Shown piece by piece: positions 16,337 to 24,532 of a DNA stretch of 64,000 bases (position 1 is the first letter of the stretch; each line of letters begins with the position of its first letter). Origin of the DNA: Rariloculus sp963665575 (GTDB lineage: Bacteria; Pseudomonadota; Gammaproteobacteria; Steroidobacterales; Rariloculaceae); NCBI GenBank assembly GCA_963665575.2, contig CAXXDW010000005.1, positions 456,382 through 520,381 of the forward strand, in the 5' to 3' direction. The notes below the pieces were generated by a model, which did not search any database, was not told the origin of the DNA, and saw only the letters and a program-made list of their open reading frames with translations. The position numbers and the translations under genes are program-made.

Positions 16337-17122
16337 CTAGAACGCGCGCTTCGAAATCTCTACTGCGGCGATTCGTAAAGGTTCAATGAGTGCTTTCTGG
16401 TTACGCCAAATGGGTTCAGCGATGCCGCCGTTCAAGGCAAGCGCCGCGATAACGCTTCCGGCCGCGTCCCGAATCGGTACGCTTAACGCACGTACTCCCG
16501 GATAATGCTCTTCCAGAGCAGTCGCATAACCCTGAATCCGTATTTCTTCGATCTCGGCAAGGAATCGGTCTTGCGAAACAATTGTTTTCGATGTAATTCG
16601 GTCCAACCTCAAGTCGCGCAGCAATTCTTCGCGAGACTCCGGGTCAAGATATGCCAGCAGCACTTTTCCGAGCGCGGTTGTGTGGATGGGTAGTTCACGG
16701 CCGATCTCGCGATGTTCCCGCGTGCGCATATCCGAAACATGCGCGCCAGCGGCACGGTTCCTGGCTTCCCGTCCTTCCACGCGGTCCACTATCAGTACGC
16801 AGTTTCTCCTCAAGACGCCGATACCGGGGGAAAGACCGGTGTAGCTGGCCAAACGGTACAGAACTGGCTCGGAGAATGAGCGAACTCCGAGGTCTCGGAG
16901 CGCGCCATGCGCCAGGGCCACTACGCTCAAGCCCATGTGGTAGCGCCGTGTTTTCGGTTCGCGCTGCACATAGCCGCCCTGTTCCAGCCGGGTGAGGATG
17001 TAGGAAGCCGTACTGGCGGGGATTTCCAACTCGCGGCAAATGTCGGCATTGCGCAGCCCACCGGGCATCCGTTCCAGGAGTTCCAGCAGCTTGAGCGCGC
17101 GCTCAAGCGAGTTCGTCGGCAT
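16337..17122 (-). CDS. IclR-family transcriptional regulator
   Basis: A 261-residue regulator. The N-terminal winged helix-turn-helix is visible as 'SLERALKLLELLERMPGG' to 'ASTASYILTRLEQGGYV' (residues 5-55). The effector domain contains the IclR signature area 'LPIHTTALGKVLLAYL' (near 150) and 'GYATALEEHYPGVRALSVPIRD' split over residues 205-225. Length is standard. IclR proteins sense small aromatic or carboxylic metabolites and usually control an adjacent divergent operon. Here the divergent operon begins at 17185 (companion protein, DUF6152, NTF2-like), and a perfect 6-4-6 palindrome sits between them. Confidence 0.93.
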   Translation of the reverse strand: MPTNSLERALKLLELLERMPGGLRNADICRELEIPASTASYILTRLEQGGYVQREPKTRRYHMGLSVVALAHGALRDLGVRSFSEPVLYRLASYTGLSPGIGVLRRNCVLIVDRVEGREARNRAAGAHVSDMRTREHREIGRELPIHTTALGKVLLAYLDPESREELLRDLRLDRITSKTIVSQDRFLAEIEEIRIQGYATALEEHYPGVRALSVPIRDAAGSVIAALALNGGIAEPIWRNQKALIEPLRIAAVEISKRAF

Positions 17123-17132
17123 TTGGTGTTCC

Positions 17133-17148
17133 GTTCAAGATTTTGAAC
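17133..17148. promoter_or_regulatory. Candidate IclR operator palindrome
   Basis: GTTCAA-GATT-TTGAAC is a perfect dyad in the 62-base gap between the IclR gene and the divergent operon. Its centre is 19 bases from the regulator's start codon. The placement fits an autoregulatory site also controlling 17185 onward. Recognition by this regulator is inferred from position alone. Confidence 0.5.
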
Positions 17149-17184
17149 AAACCATTGTGACCTAATCCGCAGCTCATAGCATCC

Positions 17185-17856
17185 ATGTACATGGGAAAAA
17201 GTGACAAGCTTCCTGGCCTGTTGGCATGCATTCTCCTTGTCGGTCTGCACGCGAGCGCGGTAGAGGCAGCTCCCGATCTCTCGGGGGCCTGGGAGCCGGA
17301 GGACTGGGCTACCGAGGGTTGGCCAACCGAACCGCCCTTCAACGATGCCGGTAGAGCCGCTCAGGACGCCTGGGCAGCCGCACCCGAGAATGACCCGGCC
17401 CATCGTTGCCTCATTGCGCTCGGCCGTATCATCTCCGGCCCCTTCCCGCATGAAATCATTCAAGAGGAAGATCGGATCACTATTCTTTATGAGTACGAGC
17501 ATCAGGTTCGCCGGATATTCATGGATGGACGGCCTCATCCTGAAAACGCCTTCCCGACAGTGATCGGCCATAGCACCGGCCGGTGGGACCGCGACACCTT
17601 GGTCGTAGACACTGTTGGTGTGGAGGACGGTGGTCTCTTTCGTCCCCAGGGCTTTCCGTACACCTCGGACCTGCACCTGGTGGAACGCTACACCCTGGAA
17701 GAGGATGGCGATCGATTGGTCGTCGAAATCGTGATTGATGATCCCAACTACTACCGAGAGCCTTGGACAGTCAACAAGCGATATCGGCGCAGTGAAGAAG
17801 ACATCCAATACTACGAGTGCATTGTTCGGCCACACCTGTTACCAAGCGCACAATAG
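17185..17856 (+). CDS. Secreted protein of the 'EGDTLVVDT' companion family
   Basis: A 223-residue protein with an N-terminal signal peptide ('LLACILLVGLHASAVEA'). The family landmarks are 'RRIFMDGRPHP' and 'GHSTGRWDRDTLVVDT' (Asp-Arg instead of the usual Glu-Gly), followed by 'LHLVERYTLEEDGDRL'. It is closest in style to the 239-residue product of 12312-13031. A DUF6152 gene follows after 18 bases, then an NTF2-like gene after 37 bases, forming an operon divergent from the IclR regulator. ATG 17185 is used; ATG 17191 is equally possible. The biochemical role is unknown. Confidence 0.75.
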   Translation: MYMGKSDKLPGLLACILLVGLHASAVEAAPDLSGAWEPEDWATEGWPTEPPFNDAGRAAQDAWAAAPENDPAHRCLIALGRIISGPFPHEIIQEEDRITILYEYEHQVRRIFMDGRPHPENAFPTVIGHSTGRWDRDTLVVDTVGVEDGGLFRPQGFPYTSDLHLVERYTLEEDGDRLVVEIVIDDPNYYREPWTVNKRYRRSEEDIQYYECIVRPHLLPSAQ

Positions 17857-17874
17857 AAACACGAGTACTCCGGA

Positions 17875-18264
17875 ATGGGCAGAAATCTGGTAGCTATGGT
17901 GATTGGAGTGCTGGGGTCAACTTCCCTTCAGGCGCATCATTCTTTCGTCTCGCAATACGACGTTGAAACCATTACCACGCTGACGGGAACCGTTACCGAA
18001 GTTTGGTATCAGAACCCTCACAGTCGGGTCTATTTCGAAACCACGAGCGAGGAAGGCGCAACTGAACTCTGGGAGGCTGAGACCTACCCCCGCAACATTT
18101 TGAGCAGACGAGGCTGGCAGCACGATGACCTGCGGGTCGGCGACGACATTGTCGTTACCGGGAGACGTGCAAGAGATGGGAGCAATCGGCTCCAGATGCT
18201 CAGCATCGTACGACCCGCCGACGGCTGGGAGGGCGTAGGCTACGAGGCAGACTCGATCGACTGA
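17875..18264 (+). CDS. DUF6152 family secreted protein
   Basis: A 129-residue protein with a signal peptide cleaved before 'HHSFVSQYD', then 'LTGTVTEVWYQNPHSRVYF', 'LWEAETYPRNILSRRGW' and 'GDDIVVTGRRARDGSN', all hallmarks of DUF6152. It is separated by 18 bases from the companion-family gene upstream, repeating the pairing seen at five other places in the window (one of them a gene fusion). Likely periplasmic; function unknown. Confidence 0.88.
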   Translation: MGRNLVAMVIGVLGSTSLQAHHSFVSQYDVETITTLTGTVTEVWYQNPHSRVYFETTSEEGATELWEAETYPRNILSRRGWQHDDLRVGDDIVVTGRRARDGSNRLQMLSIVRPADGWEGVGYEADSID

Positions 18265-18301
18265 CAACCAGACATGCGCGACCCGCCAGGAGGGAGCCGT
18301 T

Positions 18302-19237
18302 ATGACCAGACAGAGCTTGGCCCATGATGCCGATGTTGCCGATGTTGCCGCATTGGATTTCTACGAGCATCTGCTCGCAGGAGATTTCTCTGCCATTCTG
18401 GATTCCTTCGAGGGCGAACCCAATATAGATGCGCCGCGTAGCGGGCCAGTCGCGGGTCGCAATGCCGTGGAGAGATTCCTCAAAGAGGAGTTGTCGTGGC
18501 TCGAAGGCCTCGGAGCGTCAGTCGACGGCCTGCGGCAAGTCAAGGAAACGAGTTCGCTCGAGCGAACAGTTCAGGAGGTCGGGATCCAGCTTCCCATACC
18601 TCCGGTGCCGCGACCGATCATGTTCGCCGCGGTGACTGATCTGGGGATGAGCGGCATTCGCGCTATTCGCCTTTACTATAGCTACGGGTTTCTTTCCGGT
18701 GCTCACGAATTCTTGCGTGCAGCGATGCTTCCCGCCGACCCAGGCTTGATTGATGAAATTCCTCCGGCAGTGCGGACCTATGTGGATAGCATCGCGGCTG
18801 CCGATTTCAATGTTTGGAAGCTCTTCGCTCTGGGCGGGTCGCTCATGGGAGTGCCGAGCGTGCCCTACCGGGGATGCAAGCTGGTCAGGTTTTTTGCGAT
18901 CGCAATGGCAGAAGACGGTGGAGTTCCACTACAGCCAGTTACGGTTACCAGCGACAACACGACCTGTGCGATCGAGGAGAACCTCGATAGCTGGGGGAGC
19001 ATTCAATTCGAACGCAGCACCGCCGGGCTGGCTGTCTACGACTACGACGATTCAGCTCATATTACCGCTGCGCGCATTTATGACGACATCCCTGTAAACC
19101 CATTCTCAAAGCCCGGCCTGGTTTATGAGAATTGGGAGCTCATCTCCTCGCGAATCACGGGCGCCGGTTGTGAGATTCCCTTTGTACCAACGGCACAGAC
19201 AACTCCACTCGAAATCAAGAAAATGCTTCTTTTCTAG
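18302..19237 (+). CDS. Tandem NTF2/SnoaL-like domain protein
   Basis: A 311-residue protein without a signal peptide that appears to contain two NTF2-like cone-shaped domains. The first (residues 15-150) starts 'ALDFYEHLLAGDFSAILDSF', a typical SnoaL-like opening. The second (about 160-300) ends 'GLAVYDYDDSAHITAARIYDD', a typical last strand with the R-I-Y-D-D motif. Members of this fold act as small-molecule isomerases, cyclases or dehydratases, or as ligand binders. AGGAGG precedes ATG 18302. It is third in the IclR-flanked operon, and a hairpin lies 48 bases after the stop. The substrate is unknown, but the linkage to receptors and redox genes suggests catabolism. Confidence 0.65.
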   Translation: MTRQSLAHDADVADVAALDFYEHLLAGDFSAILDSFEGEPNIDAPRSGPVAGRNAVERFLKEELSWLEGLGASVDGLRQVKETSSLERTVQEVGIQLPIPPVPRPIMFAAVTDLGMSGIRAIRLYYSYGFLSGAHEFLRAAMLPADPGLIDEIPPAVRTYVDSIAAADFNVWKLFALGGSLMGVPSVPYRGCKLVRFFAIAMAEDGGVPLQPVTVTSDNTTCAIEENLDSWGSIQFERSTAGLAVYDYDDSAHITAARIYDDIPVNPFSKPGLVYENWELISSRITGAGCEIPFVPTAQTTPLEIKKMLLF

Positions 19238-19285
19238 GATGCGCACGTCGGGGTCGCTATAGCGTAGATGAAGAAGAGTTCGAAA

Positions 19286-19319
19286 TGACGGGCCGCCGAA
19301 TATCAGCTTCGGCCCGTCA
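19286..19319 (+). terminator. 10-bp stem hairpin after the NTF2-like gene
   Basis: TGACGGGCCG (19286-19295) pairs perfectly with CGGCCCGTCA (19310-19319), loop 14 bases. There is no T tract. It is probably the end of the 17185-19237 operon, before the TonB-receptor gene at 19392. Confidence 0.55.
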
Positions 19320-19391
19320 CTGGCCCGTGGAGGGTCGCGATCGGCAACAACTCAGGGCGAGCAGCTCGATTCAATTCCAGGAGACGCTTTC

Positions 19392-21704
19392 GTGAAATCA
19401 AGAAACTACAGCCTAAGGATCTTGCCCGCGGCAGTTACGCTTGCTTTGGCCGTTCCCTTTCAGGCTTCGGCTCAGCAAACAATCGAAGAGATCATCGTTA
19501 CGGCCACAAGACGCGAGGAATCGCTCCTCGATGCGCCGCTGTCGGTCACTGCCATTTCCGGTGATGAACTGCAGCGACAGGGAGTCCTGGACACGCTGGG
19601 ACTGGGGGCTATCGTACCCAACCTGACCATCGGTACCGAGGGCGCCCGCGATGCGACGTACATTGCCATCCGGGGTGTTTCCCAGAACGAACGCCGTAAC
19701 ACGGACGATGCCACCACGCCCTTTTTCATCGATGGAGCCACCGTTCCGAGAATGTCCGGCGTTGCTGCCTATTTTTATGACGTAGAACGAATCGAAGTTC
19801 TTCGTGGACCTCAGGGGACTCTGTACGGTCGCAACAGTACGACGGGCGTGGTTAACCTCATTACGAGAAAGCCGAACTTCGATGACTATGGCGGCGATAT
19901 CGAAGTGGGGGTCGGTAACTTCTCAAGCTACCACGCAACGGGCGCGCTTAACGCGCCATTGAGCGACAACTTTGCAGCAAGATTTGCATTTACCTACGCT
20001 CGACGTGACGGCTACTTCGAGAATGGGCCACTCGTAGACGACAACAGCGATGCGGATGACCTTGGTGTGCGCGCGCATCTGCTGTGGGATTTCGGAGATG
20101 CCACTTCACTTCTGTTGACGGCGGATCATTACAACAAACAAGGAGTGGGTAACAATTCTCTGGGCGTGCCTTGCCCGTCGGATGTGACTTGCCATATAGG
20201 CCTGGGCCTCACGAGTTCGGAAGGCGATATTTCACTGATTCCTCAGGCCTTTCGCGGTAATGCCCAGGGCTTTCGTGACAACTCCGATACCAATTTCAAG
20301 CTTGAGCTGAATCACAGCTTCCAGAGCTTTGATCTTACGGCGCTGATTTCCTCTCGGGAGCACGAGCGCGATTACAACACTGGCAGCGCCTTCGGCGAGT
20401 CCCTGAACGGTGTCCCCGCTGACGGTGGGGTGCGGGAAACGACGAAGTCTGAATCCCTCAGTGCAGAAGTGCGGCTAACCTCGAATACCGACGGACGTTT
20501 CCAATGGATAGCGGGTTTGTATGCGCTCGATGAAGAGATCAACGGAGACTTCAAGTTCCAGCCGGCAGTCGTTGGACCAGGATTCGGGCCACCCAATATC
20601 GGCAATCACCTGAGTGTCAATTTTGTCGATAGAGACCTGACGATCGAATCGCAGGCGATCTTCGGCAATATCTCATATGATCTCAGTGATGTTGTCACTT
20701 TCAGAATGGGCGTACGTTATACCGACGACGAGAAGGACAAGGGCGGTATCGCTTCAGATCCGAGTGCGGGCAGTTACTTTAGAGTCGGTATTACAGAGAC
20801 AGGCCAGACATTCGGCCCTCCTTACAGGGCGCAGGTTGCCAATCCCGCGTGGAACGAGACGACCTATGATGTCGGGTTGGATTTCGCGGTAAGCGACGAC
20901 TCCATGTTTTACGCCAAGTACAGCACGGGCTACAAGGCTGGCGGTTTCAACCGCGGCAGTGCAGGCCCGGGCAGCAATCCACGAGCCGGTGTATTCATGC
21001 TGGATATCTATGAGCCCGAGACCGTGGCAGCTTTCGAAGTCGGCTACAAGGGCTCCCTGCTCGATGGACGCGGCACCCTGGGCATCGCGGCGTTTCTCAA
21101 TAACTATGCCAGCAAGGTTGAATCGGTCGTCAGAATCATCAACGGCATACCCACCAACACCGCTGTCAATGCCACCAACGTCGATATCCTGGGTCTCGAA
21201 GTTGAGAGCTCGATGCTTTACGGAGACTCGGGTGGACGTTTCGACTTCAGCCTGGGTCTTCTCGACGCGGAATACGGCTCGTTCCCGAATCTGCCGGATC
21301 CAATCCTTGGCGGCGGAGCGGTAATCGATGTCTCCGGAGAGACAGTACTCAATGCCCCGGAACGGAGTGCTTCCATCTCATGGATTCCGGTTGTATGGAG
21401 TGCCATGAATGGAGAGTTGACCCCGAGGCTGCAGGTGGCACACAAGTCAAAGTACAAGACGCGGCCACACGGATTGCTGGTTGACATACAGGATGCCTAC
21501 ACGATCACCAATCTCAGTCTGTATTGGGAATCAATGAACAGTGGTTGGTACGGCGAGGTCTATGTCCGGAATCTCGGGGACGAGATTATTCAGTCAGCAT
21601 CAGGTTGTGGCAGCCCGGCTACTACTGCTGGTCCGGGGATCGCGTGTACAAAGATGTTTCAGGCGCCTCGCACTGCCGGGGTGCTGTTTGGATACCGTTT
21701 CTGA
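19392..21704 (+). CDS. TonB-dependent outer-membrane receptor, copy 1
   Basis: A 770-residue receptor with signal peptide ('AVTLALAVPFQASAQ'), a TonB-box-like start 'QTIEEIIVTATRREES', a plug domain (about 45-165; 'EVLRGPQGTLYGRNSTTG' is diagnostic), and a 22-strand barrel ending '...GVLFGYRF' with the terminal Phe needed for outer-membrane assembly. It imports a ligand using TonB energy; the ligand cannot be told from sequence. It starts with GTG 19392 after AGGAGA. It is a close paralogue, same length and about three quarters identical by eye, of the receptor at 26721. The two flank the dehalogenase-like fusion and the haem lipoprotein. Confidence 0.95.
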   Translation: MKSRNYSLRILPAAVTLALAVPFQASAQQTIEEIIVTATRREESLLDAPLSVTAISGDELQRQGVLDTLGLGAIVPNLTIGTEGARDATYIAIRGVSQNERRNTDDATTPFFIDGATVPRMSGVAAYFYDVERIEVLRGPQGTLYGRNSTTGVVNLITRKPNFDDYGGDIEVGVGNFSSYHATGALNAPLSDNFAARFAFTYARRDGYFENGPLVDDNSDADDLGVRAHLLWDFGDATSLLLTADHYNKQGVGNNSLGVPCPSDVTCHIGLGLTSSEGDISLIPQAFRGNAQGFRDNSDTNFKLELNHSFQSFDLTALISSREHERDYNTGSAFGESLNGVPADGGVRETTKSESLSAEVRLTSNTDGRFQWIAGLYALDEEINGDFKFQPAVVGPGFGPPNIGNHLSVNFVDRDLTIESQAIFGNISYDLSDVVTFRMGVRYTDDEKDKGGIASDPSAGSYFRVGITETGQTFGPPYRAQVANPAWNETTYDVGLDFAVSDDSMFYAKYSTGYKAGGFNRGSAGPGSNPRAGVFMLDIYEPETVAAFEVGYKGSLLDGRGTLGIAAFLNNYASKVESVVRIINGIPTNTAVNATNVDILGLEVESSMLYGDSGGRFDFSLGLLDAEYGSFPNLPDPILGGGAVIDVSGETVLNAPERSASISWIPVVWSAMNGELTPRLQVAHKSKYKTRPHGLLVDIQDAYTITNLSLYWESMNSGWYGEVYVRNLGDEIIQSASGCGSPATTAGPGIACTKMFQAPRTAGVLFGYRF

Positions 21705-21751
21705 CAACCCGCGCTACAAGAACGACATATCGGTTCTACAGGCCACATCGG

Positions 21752-21787
21752 GCCCTCCTTCGTCAGCGAAGGGACGAAAAGGAGGGC
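21752..21787. terminator. Hairpin between convergent genes
   Basis: GCCCTCCTT (21752-21760) pairs with AAGGAGGGC (21779-21787). It lies between the TonB-receptor stop and the stop of the minus-strand dehalogenase-like gene and may terminate both. Confidence 0.5.
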
Positions 21788-21874
21788 TGACGATGAGCAA
21801 GGGCGGCTGATTGAATGTCACCGTATTGTTACGCTTTCAGCCGCCCGGTTGAGGCGGGGGCATCGTTGCCCCGG

Positions 21875-24409
21875 CTAGCCGACAGCCTCTGCGGTCTCCG
21901 CTTCCGCAGCCGGCAGCCGTTCGCCGCCGAATGCGTTCTTCCCCATGGGGGTCTTCACCTTTCCGGTCAGGCTGTCGCCGCTGACCGAAGCGGCGAACCG
22001 GAGTTTCATCTTGCCCATCGGCGACTTCACCTCGGCCGAGAATTCAAGTTCGTTGCCCTGGGCGCTCACATCGAACAGTTCGCGAGTTCCCGTTTCATCC
22101 GTGACCGTGCCGGTGCAAGCGGCGCCGGACTGCAGGATCTCGATAACGGGCGTACGTTCGCCCATCGGTGTCTTGAGTGTGAGCTGCCATCGACCGAGGC
22201 CCGTGGCGGGTCCGCTTTCGACAGCAGGCGCCGTGCGCTGTTTCGCAGCTTCCCGATCGGACGATTTCTGCCGAGGCGCGAAGTACATCGCCGGTGTCGC
22301 TCCGCCTGCGGCGACACGCGCCCGGGCCTGCGCCGGCGTTTCCATGTCCTTCAGGATGGCGATGGCTGCCTTGCGGTCCGCGGGAGAGGCGTCGTCGGCA
22401 TCCGGCGGCGGCATGACGCTGGCCGGGTAGTATGCGATTTTCTGCTTGCTTGCCTTGGTCAGGTGGCCGAGATCCAGATCGCGTTCATTGGAGCCCCTGG
22501 CGGGAGGCTGGCCCACGCCGTCGACGAGCTCCAGGTCCACCCACCACTTCTTGTTCGGATTGCGCTTCCCGTAGCCAAGCTTGTCGTCGAAGTAGACGGC
22601 GATCGGCACGAGGATCGGCTTCAGCCAGCGGGCATTGACGCCGAGCCACGTGCCGATGCGATGCACAAGCGGCCCATCGACGCTGGGGATCTTGTTCAAC
22701 GGGCACATCTTCATGCATCGCCCGCACATGGACCCCTTGGGGTTCGTAAGGCGATAGCTGACACAGCGTTCGATGTCCGGCTTCCACATTTCATAGCCGT
22801 TGAACATCACCTTGTCGCCGAACGACATGGCATTGACCGGACACTCACGCGAACACTTCAGGCAATTGGAACAAAAGTACTGCAGACCGAAGTCGATGGG
22901 CTTGTCCACTTCCATCGGGATGTCGGTCGTCAGCACGACCGATTTGAAGCGCGGTCCGACATAGGGATTGAGTACGAGCTCGCCGATCCGACTCAGTTCT
23001 CCGAGACCCGCCAGGAGCAACAAGGGGATCTGCATCACCTCGCCGTCGATGGCCGTATGTGAGCGCGCCGGAAATCCCAGACCACGGATGAACTCACCCA
23101 TGACGCCTGAAATCTCCGCGCCGCGTGTATAAGCGCGCATGGATTGTGCGGCGGATATCCAGTCATCGCCGCTCGCGCCCTCCATCGTTTCGTAGCCCTG
23201 ATCGATCAGCATGCAAATCGCGTATCGATGGTAGGGCTCGATAGGTTCGCCATCGCTCTTGTGCGAGTACCAGGCGTAATCCGGGACTTCGCAGATTCCG
23301 ACCAGGTCGGCGCCCATGTGATAAGCCAGCGATTTGATGGCCCTGGCGTTCTTGGCAGGATCGCCGCAGTCAGACTCAATGGACTTCGCGACCTCTCCGT
23401 TCTGGTACGGCACCATCGTGGGCATCGGCGCCATGATTCCGGTGTTGTGGGGAGATTTCGTCATTCCGCTGAAGCCCGCGGCCTTCGCCTTCTTGCCGAA
23501 ATCCCCCATCGTGGCGCGAGCAAAGCCATCGGCGCGTTTCGGTACGCGCGGGACCTCGTCGTCGATAATCAACGTGGTGGGCCGGTCTACCCGCTTCACC
23601 TGTTCCATGGGGTACCGGCTCATATGCAATGGCCGGCGTGCGCGGCGGTTACGTTCCCGGCCCGACAGTGCGCCATTGATGCCGCGCCAGTATCGGAGTC
23701 CCCTGTTCGCCGGCTTGTTCGATGCGAGCGGCTGATCCACCGCGAGCGGATATTCCGTCGTTACCGCCGCAACGGTAATTCCATCCCCGAGGTAAGGGCT
23801 GACAACGTCGTCGCCGCGACGGGCCGCAACTCCGGACAGGACGGCCAGCTTGTTGAGATCGACGTCCGTTTCGTGGGCTGAATGTACCGTCGCGGAAAAC
23901 CCCAGGGTTCGAATGTAGGCTGCGACACTCACGGCGATCTCGGCGCCGCGCATCCGGCTGATGTCCTTCGCCGCACCATCAAGCCATCGATACGCCATCT
24001 CGCCCTGCTCGGGCATGCGGCCGTCTTCGACGACGATCGCGACGCCGTATTGCTGGTCAGTCTCTTCCCGGTTCGGGTACCAGGCGCTCGCTGGAACCTT
24101 GCATATGCCTACGTGGGCGGCATCGAGGAACAGGCATAGCCCCTTGACGTCCACGCTCCGCCGGGCGAGATCGTCGGGGACCGCGGCTCTGCCGTGTTCT
24201 ACAGCATCGTCTCGCAGACTCAGAAATCGGCTCGCGTAAGTGCGGGCGATTTTTGCGAGTTCATTCTCGGTGTCGTCAAGTCGAGGCTGGGGCTGCGCGG
24301 CGTTGCCAGCCTCGTGTGCTTCGATTTCCGGATTTTGAGCTAACGTTTCAAAGGGATACGGCCCCAGATGATAGGGTCGACTCGAATTCTCTTCGTGGAG
24401 AAATGCCAT
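21875..24409 (-). CDS. Reductive-dehalogenase-like fusion: duplicated RdhA fold, two [4Fe-4S] motifs, C-terminal beta domain
   Basis: An 844-residue protein of unusual layout. Residues 75-235 and about 325-510 are two copies of the corrinoid-binding RdhA fold: 'VGICKVPASAWY' matches 'VGICEVPDYAWY', 'RGAEIAVSVAAYIRTLGF' matches 'RGAEISGVMGEFIRGLGF', and 'SPYLGDG' matches 'NPYVGPR'. Only the second copy is followed by clusters: 'CSNCLKCSRECP' (Cys513, 516, 519, 523), then a more distant Cys plus 'CGRCMKMCP' (Cys562, 565, 569). The last 95 residues ('LKTPMG', 'VKSPMGKMKLRF', 'VKTPMGKNAFGG') form a separate repeat-bearing beta domain. There is no Tat signal, so it is probably cytoplasmic. AGGA before ATG 24409 sets the start. 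Dehalogenase or epoxyqueuosine-reductase-like corrinoid chemistry is plausible; the substrate is unknown. Confidence 0.8.
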   Translation of the reverse strand: MAFLHEENSSRPYHLGPYPFETLAQNPEIEAHEAGNAAQPQPRLDDTENELAKIARTYASRFLSLRDDAVEHGRAAVPDDLARRSVDVKGLCLFLDAAHVGICKVPASAWYPNREETDQQYGVAIVVEDGRMPEQGEMAYRWLDGAAKDISRMRGAEIAVSVAAYIRTLGFSATVHSAHETDVDLNKLAVLSGVAARRGDDVVSPYLGDGITVAAVTTEYPLAVDQPLASNKPANRGLRYWRGINGALSGRERNRRARRPLHMSRYPMEQVKRVDRPTTLIIDDEVPRVPKRADGFARATMGDFGKKAKAAGFSGMTKSPHNTGIMAPMPTMVPYQNGEVAKSIESDCGDPAKNARAIKSLAYHMGADLVGICEVPDYAWYSHKSDGEPIEPYHRYAICMLIDQGYETMEGASGDDWISAAQSMRAYTRGAEISGVMGEFIRGLGFPARSHTAIDGEVMQIPLLLLAGLGELSRIGELVLNPYVGPRFKSVVLTTDIPMEVDKPIDFGLQYFCSNCLKCSRECPVNAMSFGDKVMFNGYEMWKPDIERCVSYRLTNPKGSMCGRCMKMCPLNKIPSVDGPLVHRIGTWLGVNARWLKPILVPIAVYFDDKLGYGKRNPNKKWWVDLELVDGVGQPPARGSNERDLDLGHLTKASKQKIAYYPASVMPPPDADDASPADRKAAIAILKDMETPAQARARVAAGGATPAMYFAPRQKSSDREAAKQRTAPAVESGPATGLGRWQLTLKTPMGERTPVIEILQSGAACTGTVTDETGTRELFDVSAQGNELEFSAEVKSPMGKMKLRFAASVSGDSLTGKVKTPMGKNAFGGERLPAAEAETAEAVG

Positions 24410-24532
24410 GTTGATTCCTGCAGATTCACGCAAGCTCGGGCGGCCGACGGGCACACCGTGCGCGATGACGGCGCCGCGCCTTCACGCCCGACGGGATTTT
24501 CGCGGGCGCGCCTCCGTTCGCGCCCACAGTTT

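Noticed and set aside
21815..23062. 415-codon open frame on the plus strand
   Set aside because: Antisense to the dehalogenase-like fusion; composition is typical of shadow frames.
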